Origin: Salipiger bermudensis
GTDB lineage: Bacteria; Pseudomonadota; Alphaproteobacteria; Rhodobacterales; Rhodobacteraceae
Length of the DNA stretch: 48,677 bases
Assembly: GCF_020171625.1 (NCBI RefSeq)
Contig: NZ_JAIUZY010000020.1
Coordinates: 1 to 48,677 of the forward strand
Direction: 5' to 3'
The translations under genes were made by a program, and so were the position numbers. This document shows, piece by piece, positions 35,462 through 43,847 of this stretch. Within the stretch, counting starts at the first letter, position 1. Each line of letters opens with the position of its first letter. A model generated the notes under the pieces. That model did no database searches. It worked only from the letters and a program-made list of their open reading frames with translations, and was not told where the DNA came from.

Positions 35462-36043
35462 ATGTATGTGATCGAGGAACGGATTGCCTTGCCAAATTTC
35501 ATTTCTATACCCCACGCTGCTGAACGTTTAGCGAAAGCCAATCGCGTCCTCGTGATTGGCTGTTCGGGTGCTGGCAAGAGCACCTTGTCGCTCAGGATCG
35601 CCGAACAATACGGACTTGAGTATCAATCCTATGACAGAGACGTGCGCTGGCTTCCCGGTTGGCAGGTTCGGAACCGCGCCGAGCAGCGCGCTCGCGTTTT
35701 GTCTCTCGTCAGTCGCGAGCGATGGGTGATGGACGGCAACACCCCGTCAACACTCAACATTCGCCTGCCACGGACTGACTTGGTGGTGTGGCTCCGTGTA
35801 CCACGCCGGATATGTCTTATGGGTGTCGCTCACCGCGTCTATTCAAACTACGGATCGGTGCGCTTCGACATGGCTACAGGCTGTCCAGAGCAATTGCCCG
35901 ACCGAGAGTTTCTTTCATACATCTGGACGTTCGAGAAAAAGGTCTCGCCTCGCATCATCGCAGAGTTGGATCGCCATGGCCCAAGCGTTCCTGTCGTAAT
36001 TCTGCCAGAGCTGACCTGCCCCCTGCGGGTCCCTCATTCATAA
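35462..36043 (+). CDS. P-loop NTPase, C-terminus cut by an IS element
   Basis: The ORF encodes 193 residues. Walker A is GCSGAGKST (residues ~34-42: [20 protein letters not shown]), with [20 protein letters not shown] as the next strand. It is like adenylate-kinase-type topology-modulation (FlaR-like) proteins; role unclear. Native sequence ends about VVILPE at 36011, where the IS3-family inverted repeat begins; the last ~11 residues are IS sequence. The missing piece is probably a short C-terminal helix, so the protein could keep some activity. The start is set at an ATG with a weak ribosome site. Confidence 0.75.
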   Translation: MYVIEERIALPNFISIPHAAERLAKANRVLVIGCSGAGKSTLSLRIAEQYGLEYQSYDRDVRWLPGWQVRNRAEQRARVLSLVSRERWVMDGNTPSTLNIRLPRTDLVVWLRVPRRICLMGVAHRVYSNYGSVRFDMATGCPEQLPDREFLSYIWTFEKKVSPRIIAELDRHGPSVPVVILPELTCPLRVPHS

Positions 36044-36895
36044 CGAGGGTCTGCTGGTTGGACTTTGGTATTCGTGCGCCTCGTCGGACGCAAGCGCGGC
36101 GGGCGCGGAGCCCTCAAATTGCTCAAGCGCTCGGCGCGCTTGTTGCGGGGTCTGGTTGCCCAGCGAAGAGTGCGGTCTGACCGCGTTGTAGTCGTAGCGC
36201 CACAGGGCCAGCTTCCGCCGCGCATCGCCCAGACTGTCGAAGAGTTCCTCGTTCAGCAGCTCGTCTCGCAGGCTGCCATTGAAGCTTTCGATGAACGCAT
36301 TCTGCTGGGGCTTACCCGGATCGATGTAGTGCCACGGCACCTCGTTCTCGTCGGCCCATTTCAAGATGGCACGACTGGTGAACTCGGTTCCATTGTCGCT
36401 GACAATGCAGCCGGGCATGCCGTAGACCCTGATCAGGGCGCTCAGTTCCCGAGCAACCCGTGCGCCGGAGAGGCTGGTGTCTGCGACAAGGCACAGGCAT
36501 TCCCGGGTGCAGTCGTCGATCACCGCCAGAATCCGGAACTTCCGCGAGGCGCCGAACCTGTCGGACACGAAGTCCAAGGACCAGCGCGCGTTGACGCATG
36601 CCGCTGAAGGCATCGGCGTCCTTGTTCCGCGCGCGCGCTTCCGGCCACGTCGTCGCTTCACTGACAGTCCCTCTTCCCGGTAAATCCGGTAAAGTTTCTT
36701 GTGGTTCATGATCATGCCCTTGCGTTCCAGCAGGACGCCAATCCGGCGATAGCCGAACCGACGTCGCTTGCCGGCGATCTCCTGCATCTCCTTGCGGATC
36801 TCGGCACAGTCCGGCCGGCGTTCTCGCCGGACTGTCTTTGGATCGACACCAACCAACTTGCAGGCTCTGCGCTGCGAGATGTCATGATCCCGCAT
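36038..36895 (-). CDS. IS3-family transposase OrfB
   Basis: 285 residues from the ATG at 36895. The DDE core is intact: WSLDFVSD (first Asp), [10 protein letters not shown] (second Asp) and [14 protein letters not shown] (Glu). An HTH_21-like region ([15 protein letters not shown]) precedes it. The frame is open upstream to 37117 and overlaps orfA by a shifted frame, so the working transposase is probably an OrfAB fusion made by programmed frameshifting near the GGGAAAGAG at the end of orfA. Looks functional. Confidence 0.9.
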   Translation of the reverse strand: MRDHDISQRRACKLVGVDPKTVRRERRPDCAEIRKEMQEIAGKRRRFGYRRIGVLLERKGMIMNHKKLYRIYREEGLSVKRRRGRKRARGTRTPMPSAACVNARWSLDFVSDRFGASRKFRILAVIDDCTRECLCLVADTSLSGARVARELSALIRVYGMPGCIVSDNGTEFTSRAILKWADENEVPWHYIDPGKPQQNAFIESFNGSLRDELLNEELFDSLGDARRKLALWRYDYNAVRPHSSLGNQTPQQARRALEQFEGSAPAALASDEAHEYQSPTSRPSL

Positions 36896-36933
36896 CACCC
36901 GGAGCGCCGCGTCTCGCCGCTTCGTCAATGTCG

Positions 36934-37197
36934 TCAGCTCTTTCCCAGCAAGTCTTTCAGCACGACGTTGTCGAGCATGGTATCGGCCAGCAGGCGTTTG
37001 AGCTTGGCGTTCTCGTCTTCGAGCGCCTTCAGCCTGGCCGCCTCGGACACTTCCATCCCGCCATACTTGGCCTTCAGCTTGTAAAATGTCGCCGTGCTCA
37101 GACCGTGTCTGCGGCACACCTCCGCAGTCGGCATGCCGGCCTCTTGCTCTTTGATCATCCCAATAATCTGTGCCTCGGTGAAACGGCTCTTTCGCAT
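36934..37197 (-). CDS. IS3-family OrfA
   Basis: 87 residues: helix-turn-helix ([34 protein letters not shown]) plus a leucine-zipper tail ([20 protein letters not shown]). First gene of the insertion sequence, in the usual relation to orfB. Confidence 0.9.
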   Translation of the reverse strand: MRKSRFTEAQIIGMIKEQEAGMPTAEVCRRHGLSTATFYKLKAKYGGMEVSEAARLKALEDENAKLKRLLADTMLDNVVLKDLLGKS

Positions 37198-37264
37198 GTG
37201 TCTGCTCCTTCAGAGTTGGCGCAGACTCTACATCACGGTGAGGGATTTCGCGGGGGGCAGGTCA

Positions 37265-37441
37265 TGACTTGCTTAGTAGGCAGCCCCTCCCGCCGCAGCG
37301 TGACATGTCCACAGAGTCCTTGGTCCATCGCCAGGCACAACGACCCGCCCGACTGCATGGCACGCCACTTCATCGCAATCTCGCTTCGAGCCCCATGCCG
37401 CCAAGACGCTGCCCGAATGACACGAGGTGCGTCCACGACCT
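37265..37441. other. Unassigned sequence between the IS and catB
   Basis: 177 bases. The minus strand is open (IAMKWRAMQSGGSLCLAMDQ) but I do not recognise the translation; it could be the far side of the locus interrupted by the IS. No attC-like site was seen after catB. Confidence 0.3.
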
Positions 37442-38098
37442 TCAGTCGACGCGGATCTCCCGCAACCAATGCTCGTGGAGCGCCTTGATATCGTCGCTAG
37501 TCAGCAGCCGCATCGCGAGGCGCAGTTGAAGCTCGGTCCAGTCCCACCACCGCAGCTCGAGCAGGAGCGCGATCTGCGCGTCCTCGAAGCGCCTGCGGAT
37601 GACGCACGCGGGGTTGCCGGCCACGATGGCGTAGGGCGGAACGTCGCGCGTCACCACGGCCCGCGTACCGATCACCGCGCCGTCGCCGACGATGGCCCCG
37701 GGCATGATGATCGCCTCGGAGCCGATCCAGACATCGTTGCCGATCACCGTGTCGCCCGCGGGCCGATACCCGTTCTGCGCTCCCTCAAAAGCCGGAATTT
37801 CAGACATCCAGTAGAACGGAAAGGTGCTGATCCAATCGGCCCTGTGGCCTTGATTGCCAGCCATGATGAAGGCCCCCCCCGAGCCGATGGAGCAGAAGCT
37901 GCCAATGAAAAGGCGGTCGGCTCCGTCCTCGGCCACGAGGTAGCGGGCGAAATCGTCAAAGCTGTGGCCGTGATAATAGCCCGAATAGTAGCTGAAGCGA
38001 CCGACCGTGATGTTGGGATTGGTGACCTGCTGATCGAGCGTCACCCCGCGAAACGCGGCTTTCGAAGTGGTTTTCCATGAGATGGTCTCTGAAGGCAT
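37442..38098 (-). CDS. catB: CatB-type chloramphenicol (xenobiotic) O-acetyltransferase
   Basis: 218 residues from 38098. It is a left-handed beta-helix protein with hexapeptide repeats: [40 protein letters not shown] and [15 protein letters not shown]. The active-site His lies in YYHGHSFDD, as in CatB/Vat enzymes that acetylate chloramphenicol or streptogramin A. The true family start (MENHFES) is in another frame, at 38078, because of one extra C near 38063; the frame used here starts [18 protein letters not shown] and joins the conserved part at [10 protein letters not shown]. It may make a functional protein with an altered N-terminus. The ribosome site at 38098 is poor. Confidence 0.8.
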   Translation of the reverse strand: MPSETISWKTTSKAAFRGVTLDQQVTNPNITVGRFSYYSGYYHGHSFDDFARYLVAEDGADRLFIGSFCSIGSGGAFIMAGNQGHRADWISTFPFYWMSEIPAFEGAQNGYRPAGDTVIGNDVWIGSEAIIMPGAIVGDGAVIGTRAVVTRDVPPYAIVAGNPACVIRRRFEDAQIALLLELRWWDWTELQLRLAMRLLTSDDIKALHEHWLREIRVD

Positions 38099-38284
38099 GT
38101 GACATAGGCGCAGACGCGCGAACCCGGCGCAGTCGCCTGTGGCGATGCGAGACAGCCCCGGGACACAACCCGGGACCGAATTCAGGATGTTCGGTCTACT
38201 GACTTCATATGTGCTCCTCCGGGGCACCGAGACAGGTGCCCGCCCTGTATCCCGGATCGCGGAGCGGACGTAAAGCACCGGCGT

Positions 38285-38743
38285 TCACCGCGACAGCACG
38301 GACCACTGGACGATGATCGCGCCCAGGAGGACCATCGCTGTCCCGGCCAGCCGCGTCGCATCCACCGGCCGTTCGGGCAGCCCGACGCCGCCCGTCCAGT
38401 CGATCAGCAGCGCCCCCATCACCTGCCCCGCGATCACGGCGATCATGAAACTGGCCGCCCCCAGCTTCGGCATCAGCAGGATCGCGGCGGTCACGTAGAT
38501 CACCCCGGCAATCCCCCCGATCCAGATCCATTTCGGTTGCCCCGTCAGGCCGCCAAGTGTCGGCAGCGGAACGCGCAAGATCATCAGGACGGGCAGGATG
38601 CACAGCGCACTGACCGCAAGCGACGCAAGCGTTGCCCAGAGCGGATGGCCAAGCGCGCGCCCCAGGGCCGCATTGGCACCCCCCTGAAAAGGCACTGCGG
38701 CTCCGGCGAGGGCAGCGATGATGAAGAGGGGAAGTAACGGCAT
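38285..38743 (-). CDS. DMT-type transporter of the DUF606 (YdcZ) family
   Basis: 152 residues, five predicted helices. FIIAALAGAAVPFQGGANAA and WIWIGGIAGVIYVTAAILLM with AASFMIAVIAGQVMGALLID match this small drug/metabolite-transporter family. Substrate unknown. The start at 38743 has GGGAGCGTG before it. Divergent from the LysR regulator at 38829. Confidence 0.85.
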   Translation of the reverse strand: MPLLPLFIIAALAGAAVPFQGGANAALGRALGHPLWATLASLAVSALCILPVLMILRVPLPTLGGLTGQPKWIWIGGIAGVIYVTAAILLMPKLGAASFMIAVIAGQVMGALLIDWTGGVGLPERPVDATRLAGTAMVLLGAIIVQWSVLSR

Positions 38744-38828
38744 GACACGCTCCCTTACGATGTCCCTCTCGTGTGACCCAATGCAAAGCGCATTTGAAAT
38801 TCGACTTGGACACAGCAATATGCAGCGC

Positions 38829-39746
38829 ATGAATAATCTGCGTGCCATCGACCTCAACCTTCTCGTCGTGCTCGACGCGCTTCTGGCCGAGCGACATCTG
38901 TCGCGCGCGGCCGAGCGACTGAACATGAGCCAGCCCGCGGTCAGCCATGCGCTTGCACGCCTGCGGATCCTGCTGGATGATCCCCTGTTTCACCGCCGCA
39001 GACGCGAGATGGAGCCGACATTGCGGGCACTGGAGCTGTCGACACCACTGGCCGAGGCGCTGTCGCAGATCCGCACCGTGCTGGCGCCCGAGGGCTTCGA
39101 CCCGACCGAACGCCATGTCTTCCGCCTTGCCATGTCTGACTATGGCACTGCACTCCTGCTTCCAGACCTCATGCAGCGCCTGCGCGCGGAGGCGCCGAGC
39201 ATTGACCTCGTGGTCACGCAGAAAAGCCGCGAAGGGATGATCGGCGCGGTGGTCGACGGCGAGATCGACATGGCCTTTGGGGTCTTTCCCGATCTGCCCT
39301 CACGCTGCGTGGCAGAGACCCTGTTCGAAGACGAATATGCCTGTCTTCTCGATCCCCTAGCCCAGCCGCAGCCCTATCACGGCCTGACCGAAGCACGCTA
39401 CCGGGCAGCGCCCCATATCCTTACGGCGGTCCATGGCGAGGCGGCGACGGAGCTCGACCTCCACCTTCGATCGCATCACAAGCATCGGCACGTCGCCTTG
39501 GTTCTGCCTCACTGGAACGTGGCGCCGCATGTCGTTCGCGGCACCGACCTGATCCTGACGGTCGCACGCCGGTGTCTGGATACTGTCGGCCCCGACCTCA
39601 TGATCGCCGCTCCGCCCATCGCGTTGCCCGCGATTCCCTTCGCCGCGATCTCCGCCAGACGTCGGCGCACCGATCCTGCGCTGCGCTGGCTGATCGGGCA
39701 GGTTCGGCAGGTGAGCGGGGCGCGGCCTGAGCCTCGATCGGAATAG
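38829..39746 (+). CDS. LysR-family regulator (NodD-like branch)
   Basis: 305 residues: LRAIDLNLLVVLDALLAERH and LNMSQPAVSHALARLRILLD form the winged helix, with the effector domain after ~90 (FRLAMSDYGTALLLPDLMQR, GEIDMAFGVFP). An ATG at 38820 is equally possible. It faces the DMT transporter gene across ~85 bases and probably regulates it. Confidence 0.88.
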   Translation: MNNLRAIDLNLLVVLDALLAERHLSRAAERLNMSQPAVSHALARLRILLDDPLFHRRRREMEPTLRALELSTPLAEALSQIRTVLAPEGFDPTERHVFRLAMSDYGTALLLPDLMQRLRAEAPSIDLVVTQKSREGMIGAVVDGEIDMAFGVFPDLPSRCVAETLFEDEYACLLDPLAQPQPYHGLTEARYRAAPHILTAVHGEAATELDLHLRSHHKHRHVALVLPHWNVAPHVVRGTDLILTVARRCLDTVGPDLMIAAPPIALPAIPFAAISARRRRTDPALRWLIGQVRQVSGARPEPRSE

Positions 39747-39860
39747 AAGCGGCACCAACGAGAGAGCCTCAGGGTCACCGGGCGTTCGGCGACAGACACA
39801 GAAAGGCGGCAGGGCTGGCACGCATGCGAGCGAAGCTGCCCATGCCGTACACCTCGGCAC

Positions 39861-41495
39861 TCAAAGCGTCGGCCTCGCCTCTCCTGCCCTGCGCACCAGG
39901 ACGTCCTCGATCGTCATGTTGGGCTCCAACCCCAGCTCCACACGCGCCTGCTGGATGATTTCGACATCCTGGACCACGGCCAGTTCGCGTGAAGCGAACA
40001 GCGCCTCCAGGATCTGGCAGATGAGCTCGATGATCAGTTCAAGCAGCGACTTAGCCGGAGCCAAGCGGTCGTCGACAATTTTGGGCAAGGGCGTGGGTTT
40101 CCGGCCGGCCTGCACCCAGACGAGCTGCCGCGGCTCATCAGGGCGCAGTGATTCCCAGCCGATCTGATGGCTCTCGAACAACCGCAAGCCCAACGCCAGC
40201 GCCTGGTACCGCGCTTTCGCCGCCTCGACCCGAGCGCCTTCAGCCTGCACCTGCGCGCGCAGCACCGTGACCTGTGTCCGCTCCGCCTCTGCCTCGCTGG
40301 AAAGCTCGACGACCTCCTGCTTCATCTCGCGCACACGCGTGCGTAGGCTGTCGAACTCTGCCTTCTTCTCCGCGATTACCGACAGCGCCTTGATGTGTAT
40401 CTCGCCTTGTTTCTTCACCAGCCTGTCAATCTGCACCTGCTGGGCGGAGACTTCGCTCCGCGTTTCCACCAATGCGCTCTGCGTTTCCACCAGCGCGCTT
40501 TGTGCCTCGGCGATCTGGCGTTGCACGGCCCTTTCGGCCTTCTGCATCACGGCGTTCCTACGGCGCGCGTCCTTTATCGCGCGCTTGCGACATTTACGAA
40601 CCATCTTCTCGGCTTCCGGGCGCGCGCCCGCTGTCACCGCCCCGGCAGCCGCCCTTGCATCTTCAAGCATCCGGTTCGCCGTGGCGTTCCCCTTGACGAT
40701 CTGCTCGGTGCGCCACTGCGAAGGCGGCACATGGCGGCGTGGCGGCGGAACGACCTCCTGTTTGCGCCGTGCCTCCCTGCGCGCTTCGGCCCGCCGCTCA
40801 CCGCGGCAGATTCCGAGATCGGTGAAGGCCATCCCCGCAAGATCCTGTGCATGCTCGTAGTTCGCGAGCAGCGGGTTGGCCGAGGGCTGCAGCACCATCT
40901 GGCGCCCGCGGTTGACACTGTGCTTCTCGTCCCAGACCGCGACTACGAAATGAAGGTGGTAGGCCTCCTCGTCTGCGTGTGCGACAACATACAACAGTTG
41001 GTCACCCGGGAAGTGCTCTTTCAGAAACTCGAGCGCGCGCTGCCGAAAGGCCTCAACCTTTTTCACATCCCACTCCAGCCGACCGACACCCCCGAAGAAG
41101 GATTTGTGAACGGTCAGGATGCCTTCGCGCATGGGCCCCTCCTTGCTTGGCCGCCAGGGATCGGAAGGCCCCTCCAGACGAATTCGCTTCGCCTCCTTGA
41201 TCCGGTGTTTCGCAAGCTGTGCGCGGATCTCTTCGCGGTGGTTGGCATGGCGAACAAGGTGAATGCGCTGCTTCACCTTTTCATGCCAATCCGGGCGTCC
41301 ATGCAGAACGTGATTTTCCCGTGTGGCCGCGAGATCGACATGCGAGAGATCGCCGCCGCTCCTGCCGTCATGCAAGACGAACCTATGCATCAGGTCAGGC
41401 GCCATTCCCTTGAAGCGCAGCACGATGGGGTAAGCCGCGGTGACCTGCTCTCCGGAGGACGGAACGGGCTTGGCAATCTCTGTATTTGCGGGCAT
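39861..41495 (-). CDS. MobV/Pre-like relaxase (mobilisation protein)
   Basis: 544 residues. The N-terminal ~230 residues resemble the Mob_Pre family: HADEEAYHLHFVVAVWDEKH holds the His cluster that binds the metal of such nicking enzymes, and LLANYEHAQDLAG follows. A catalytic Tyr is not certain. Residues ~250-450 are a long coiled coil with repeated QSALVET units, and the end is helical. The ATG at 41495 follows GAGG by about 8 bases. The last third is duplicated at 8115-8758. It probably nicks the element DNA at an oriT upstream (41496-41854) and makes the element transferable with a helper conjugation system. Confidence 0.8.
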   Translation of the reverse strand: MPANTEIAKPVPSSGEQVTAAYPIVLRFKGMAPDLMHRFVLHDGRSGGDLSHVDLAATRENHVLHGRPDWHEKVKQRIHLVRHANHREEIRAQLAKHRIKEAKRIRLEGPSDPWRPSKEGPMREGILTVHKSFFGGVGRLEWDVKKVEAFRQRALEFLKEHFPGDQLLYVVAHADEEAYHLHFVVAVWDEKHSVNRGRQMVLQPSANPLLANYEHAQDLAGMAFTDLGICRGERRAEARREARRKQEVVPPPRRHVPPSQWRTEQIVKGNATANRMLEDARAAAGAVTAGARPEAEKMVRKCRKRAIKDARRRNAVMQKAERAVQRQIAEAQSALVETQSALVETRSEVSAQQVQIDRLVKKQGEIHIKALSVIAEKKAEFDSLRTRVREMKQEVVELSSEAEAERTQVTVLRAQVQAEGARVEAAKARYQALALGLRLFESHQIGWESLRPDEPRQLVWVQAGRKPTPLPKIVDDRLAPAKSLLELIIELICQILEALFASRELAVVQDVEIIQQARVELGLEPNMTIEDVLVRRAGEARPTL

Positions 41496-41543
41496 TCTGA
41501 ACCTCGATGATCTCTTGACCTCTCGAGTCTCCGGGATCCCAGC

Positions 41544-41658
41544 GAAAATCCCGACACAAAATTATACGGATTTTCAACGAACTTACTCACTAGGTATATT
41601 GCAGCCCCGGGGCGCCCCCGCATCTTCAACATACCCGTTCGCGAGGGGGATACCCCCT
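41544..41658. promoter_or_regulatory. Candidate oriT / relaxase promoter region with two inverted repeats
   Basis: In the 359-base gene-free stretch 41496-41854 upstream of the relaxase there are two inverted repeats: GAAAATCC-N16-GGATTTTC (41544-41575) and AGGGGG-ATA-CCCCCT (41644-41658). The first encloses TATAAT on the minus strand (41561-41566), which could be the -10 box of the relaxase promoter. Mob_Pre relaxases nick at hairpin-bearing sites just before their own gene. No nick site can be named. Confidence 0.4.
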
Positions 41659-41854
41659 TCGATCCCCTCCTCGTCAGTTTGTTCTCGGCCTGCGCCTCGA
41701 CAAACACCCTGCGGCCAGCAGCCTGCTGGACCCGGGTTATCCGGGCTAGAATCTCATATCGCTTTTCGGTTTTCGCTCAGGAGACCTAGTGCCGTGAACC
41801 CTGATCTCGGCTCGGAAATCCGGTAGACCTGCTCTGTGTCCCTACCCTGACCGA

Positions 41855-42028
41855 CTACTGCTTCGCAGCATCATCGGTCATGGAGAGCCACTGCACCAGC
41901 GCCCTTCTGATCATCTCGGGGCGAGTTGGTACATCCGCCTCTCGGCGCCGCCGGTCATCGATCGCTTCTATCATTTCTCGAGGCAGTCGGAGCGTGAGAG
42001 CTTCGGTATCTTTCTTCGGAGGCGCCAT
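41855..42028 (-). CDS. Small ribbon-helix-helix DNA-binding protein
   Basis: 57 residues. TEALTLRLPREMIEAIDDRR fits the RHH strand and first helix, and PTRPEMIRRALVQWL the second helix. It is likely a CopG/ParD-like repressor or relaxosome helper. The ATG at 42028 is internal to a longer frame with an unlikely extension. Its probable own operator is the dyad ATCAT-N6-ATGAT at 42053-42068. No toxin gene is beside it, so the mobilisation role is more likely than an antitoxin role. Confidence 0.75.
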   Translation of the reverse strand: MAPPKKDTEALTLRLPREMIEAIDDRRRREADVPTRPEMIRRALVQWLSMTDDAAKQ

Positions 42029-42052
42029 TAATCTTACCATTTTGACGTTGAC

Positions 42053-42068
42053 ATCATAATGGCATGAT
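42053..42068. promoter_or_regulatory. Possible RHH operator with divergent promoter
   Basis: Dyad ATCAT-N6-ATGAT directly upstream of the RHH gene. TTGACA (42047-42052) next to it could be the -35 box of a plus-strand promoter for the gene at 42148. Confidence 0.3.
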
Positions 42069-42147
42069 CCCATATTGAACGGGCAAAGGCAAGAGATCCT
42101 ACCCTCTCGCCCTGCCCTGACCCTGTACGATCATCTGGAGATCATCC

Positions 42148-42690
42148 ATGGCTACTCTCATCTCTACCACGCTCCCCAACGTGACGGAAGCATCGCGCGA
42201 CCTGTTTTCGCACAGCACTATCTCGCGCCGGTTCACGCAGTTGAACATCGCGCTCTCGAAGTACATCGAGTTCGAACGGGATCTGGAGGCGGCTGACTGC
42301 TTCGACTTGGCGTTCGAGGCTTGGACCGCCGATGCCGAGATGGCGCGGAAAGACGTGTTGCACGCGACGGACGCAATCACCGCGTCACCGCTCGAGCGTC
42401 TTGAGGACCGGCCTCTGAAGCGTTCGGCCCTGCTCACGCGGGCGCTGATCGTGAGCGACAACGAGGTCGAGTTCACCGCGCTCCATCGCTTGCTCGACAG
42501 CTATGCGCCGCTCTTCGCCTGCTGCGTTTCCGGCGCCGTGGGGGCACGCGTGCAGCAGATGCTGGAGACCTGCCACTCCCACCTCGACGCCATTGCCGAT
42601 CTTGGCGAATTCAATGACCCGGTCGCGGCCCGGGCAGAGCCGACCACAGATGCTGAGCCGGATGCGCTGATCGCGACCTGCGCGATCTGA
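42148..42690 (+). CDS. Element-borne hypothetical protein
   Basis: 180 residues, not recognised. It is mostly helical (RRFTQLNIALSKYIEFERDL, DLAFEAWTADAEMARKDVLH) with no membrane segment. A hydrophobic cysteine-bearing stretch (APLFACCVSGAVGARV) lies near 125. Position first in the plus-strand cargo set, 138 bases before the GIY-YIG-like gene; a shared function is possible but not shown. Confidence 0.6.
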   Translation: MATLISTTLPNVTEASRDLFSHSTISRRFTQLNIALSKYIEFERDLEAADCFDLAFEAWTADAEMARKDVLHATDAITASPLERLEDRPLKRSALLTRALIVSDNEVEFTALHRLLDSYAPLFACCVSGAVGARVQQMLETCHSHLDAIADLGEFNDPVAARAEPTTDAEPDALIATCAI

Positions 42691-42828
42691 TCCCCACTTC
42701 CAGTAGCTAACAGCCCGGCGCGCGCCCCGCGCCGGACGGATTCCCCGTGTCCATTCACAGATGACGCGTGCGCCCACCGCGCCCTCACGGGCAGCGGGCT
42801 GGCGACCCCGCATCCGGAGGTTTCTCCC

Positions 42829-43761
42829 ATGCCCCATCAGACCCCATCTTTTCCACACTCCTGGGCCAAGCCACCCGTCAGCGTCTTGCCGATCCATGAC
42901 AACTGGCAGGTCGCCGCCCACGCAAATGGTTTCGAGATCATGCAACGCTGCGCAGACCCCGCCTATGTCGAACTGAAGTGCCAGACCTGTGAGCGCACGC
43001 ACGAGAAGCGCCATAGCGTCATTCTTGGTAGCACTCCGATCTGCCCCCATTGCGTCGAGCATCGCTGGCGCGAGGATGCCACCGCTGCTGGTGTCAAATG
43101 GCTTGGCCGCGACCCGCAGCACCGCAAGCGTGGGCTGTATCGTGCGCGCTGCGGCCATGTCGTTGCGCGTCAGTTCGAGCTTATCAAGAGGATCGTTGCA
43201 GGCAACTGCGCGCTCCGCTGCGAGACCTGCCAACGCTTCACAGAGGAAGCCGAAGCGCGCACCGCCGGCTGGGAGCTGGTCGGTCCGTCGCCAGACCGTG
43301 GCTCGAGCTATCGCCGCTATCGACACCGCTGCGGACACCAGCAAGACGTCGCGCGCGCCAACATGCAAACCGAACGGGTCTGCTGCGGCGGATGCGGTGT
43401 CAGCTGGGCGACAGCGCCTAGCTTCATCTATTGCATGCGCTTCATCCTGCCGTGCGGCACCCAAGCCGTCAAACTCGGCTTCTCGCGCAATCCGAGGAGC
43501 AGACTGTTTCATCAACTGATGTGTGGTCCTGACATCCACGGCACACTCCTCGACCAGGTCGCGATCCCGACAGGCCGCAAGGCGCAGCGCATCGAGAAGA
43601 GACTCCACCGGTGCCTTGAGGAGCAGCATCCGCATGCGATCCTGCCCTATTCGATCTATCAGGATCATCTTCGCGTCCGCTCCGAGATCTATCACGCCCG
43701 CCTCGAGCCAAAGATTCTGCTGTTGCTGGACGATCTGGCCCTGTCCTCGCGCGCGACCTGA
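42829..43761 (+). CDS. GIY-YIG nuclease-like protein with three Cys/His zinc-binding repeats
   Basis: 310 residues. Three tandem ~60-residue units each carry a C-x2-C or C-x-H pair and then a second C-x2-C: C51/C54 with C72/C75, C108/H110 with C131/C134, and C168/H170 with C186/C189. Each unit begins with a Gly-Trp or Gly-Phe type strand (GVKWLGRDP, GWELVGPSP). The C-terminal ~110 residues look like a T5orf172/MUG113-type GIY-YIG nuclease: FIYCMRF (199-205), VKLGFSRNPRSRL (214-226) and IEKRLHRCLE with Glu256. The classical YIG is degenerate (LGF). GGAGG precedes the ATG. Probably binds and perhaps cuts DNA; the target is unknown. Confidence 0.75.
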   Translation: MPHQTPSFPHSWAKPPVSVLPIHDNWQVAAHANGFEIMQRCADPAYVELKCQTCERTHEKRHSVILGSTPICPHCVEHRWREDATAAGVKWLGRDPQHRKRGLYRARCGHVVARQFELIKRIVAGNCALRCETCQRFTEEAEARTAGWELVGPSPDRGSSYRRYRHRCGHQQDVARANMQTERVCCGGCGVSWATAPSFIYCMRFILPCGTQAVKLGFSRNPRSRLFHQLMCGPDIHGTLLDQVAIPTGRKAQRIEKRLHRCLEEQHPHAILPYSIYQDHLRVRSEIYHARLEPKILLLLDDLALSSRAT

Positions 43762-43847
43762 TTCCGCCCTCTTCCCTCACCTTCCCCTTCTCACGGAAAG
43801 AACCGGCGTCAGCCGGCCCCCTTCCCCTTGTCATGGAGCACCGCGAC

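Larger units (their letters stand above)
36012..37264 (-). mobile_element. Complete IS3-family (IS407-like group) insertion sequence
   Basis: 1253 bases bounded by imperfect inverted repeats: TGACCTGCCCCCTGCGGGTC at the left end and, on the minus strand at the right end, TGACCTGCCCCCCGCGAAAT. It carries overlapping orfA and orfB on the minus strand. No target duplication is evident (left flank GAGC, right flank TGAC), so a deletion or recombination may have followed insertion. It disrupts the P-loop gene. Confidence 0.88.

Noticed and set aside
37265-38098. catB as an integron gene cassette
   Set aside because: No attC-like palindrome found after the gene and no integrase nearby.
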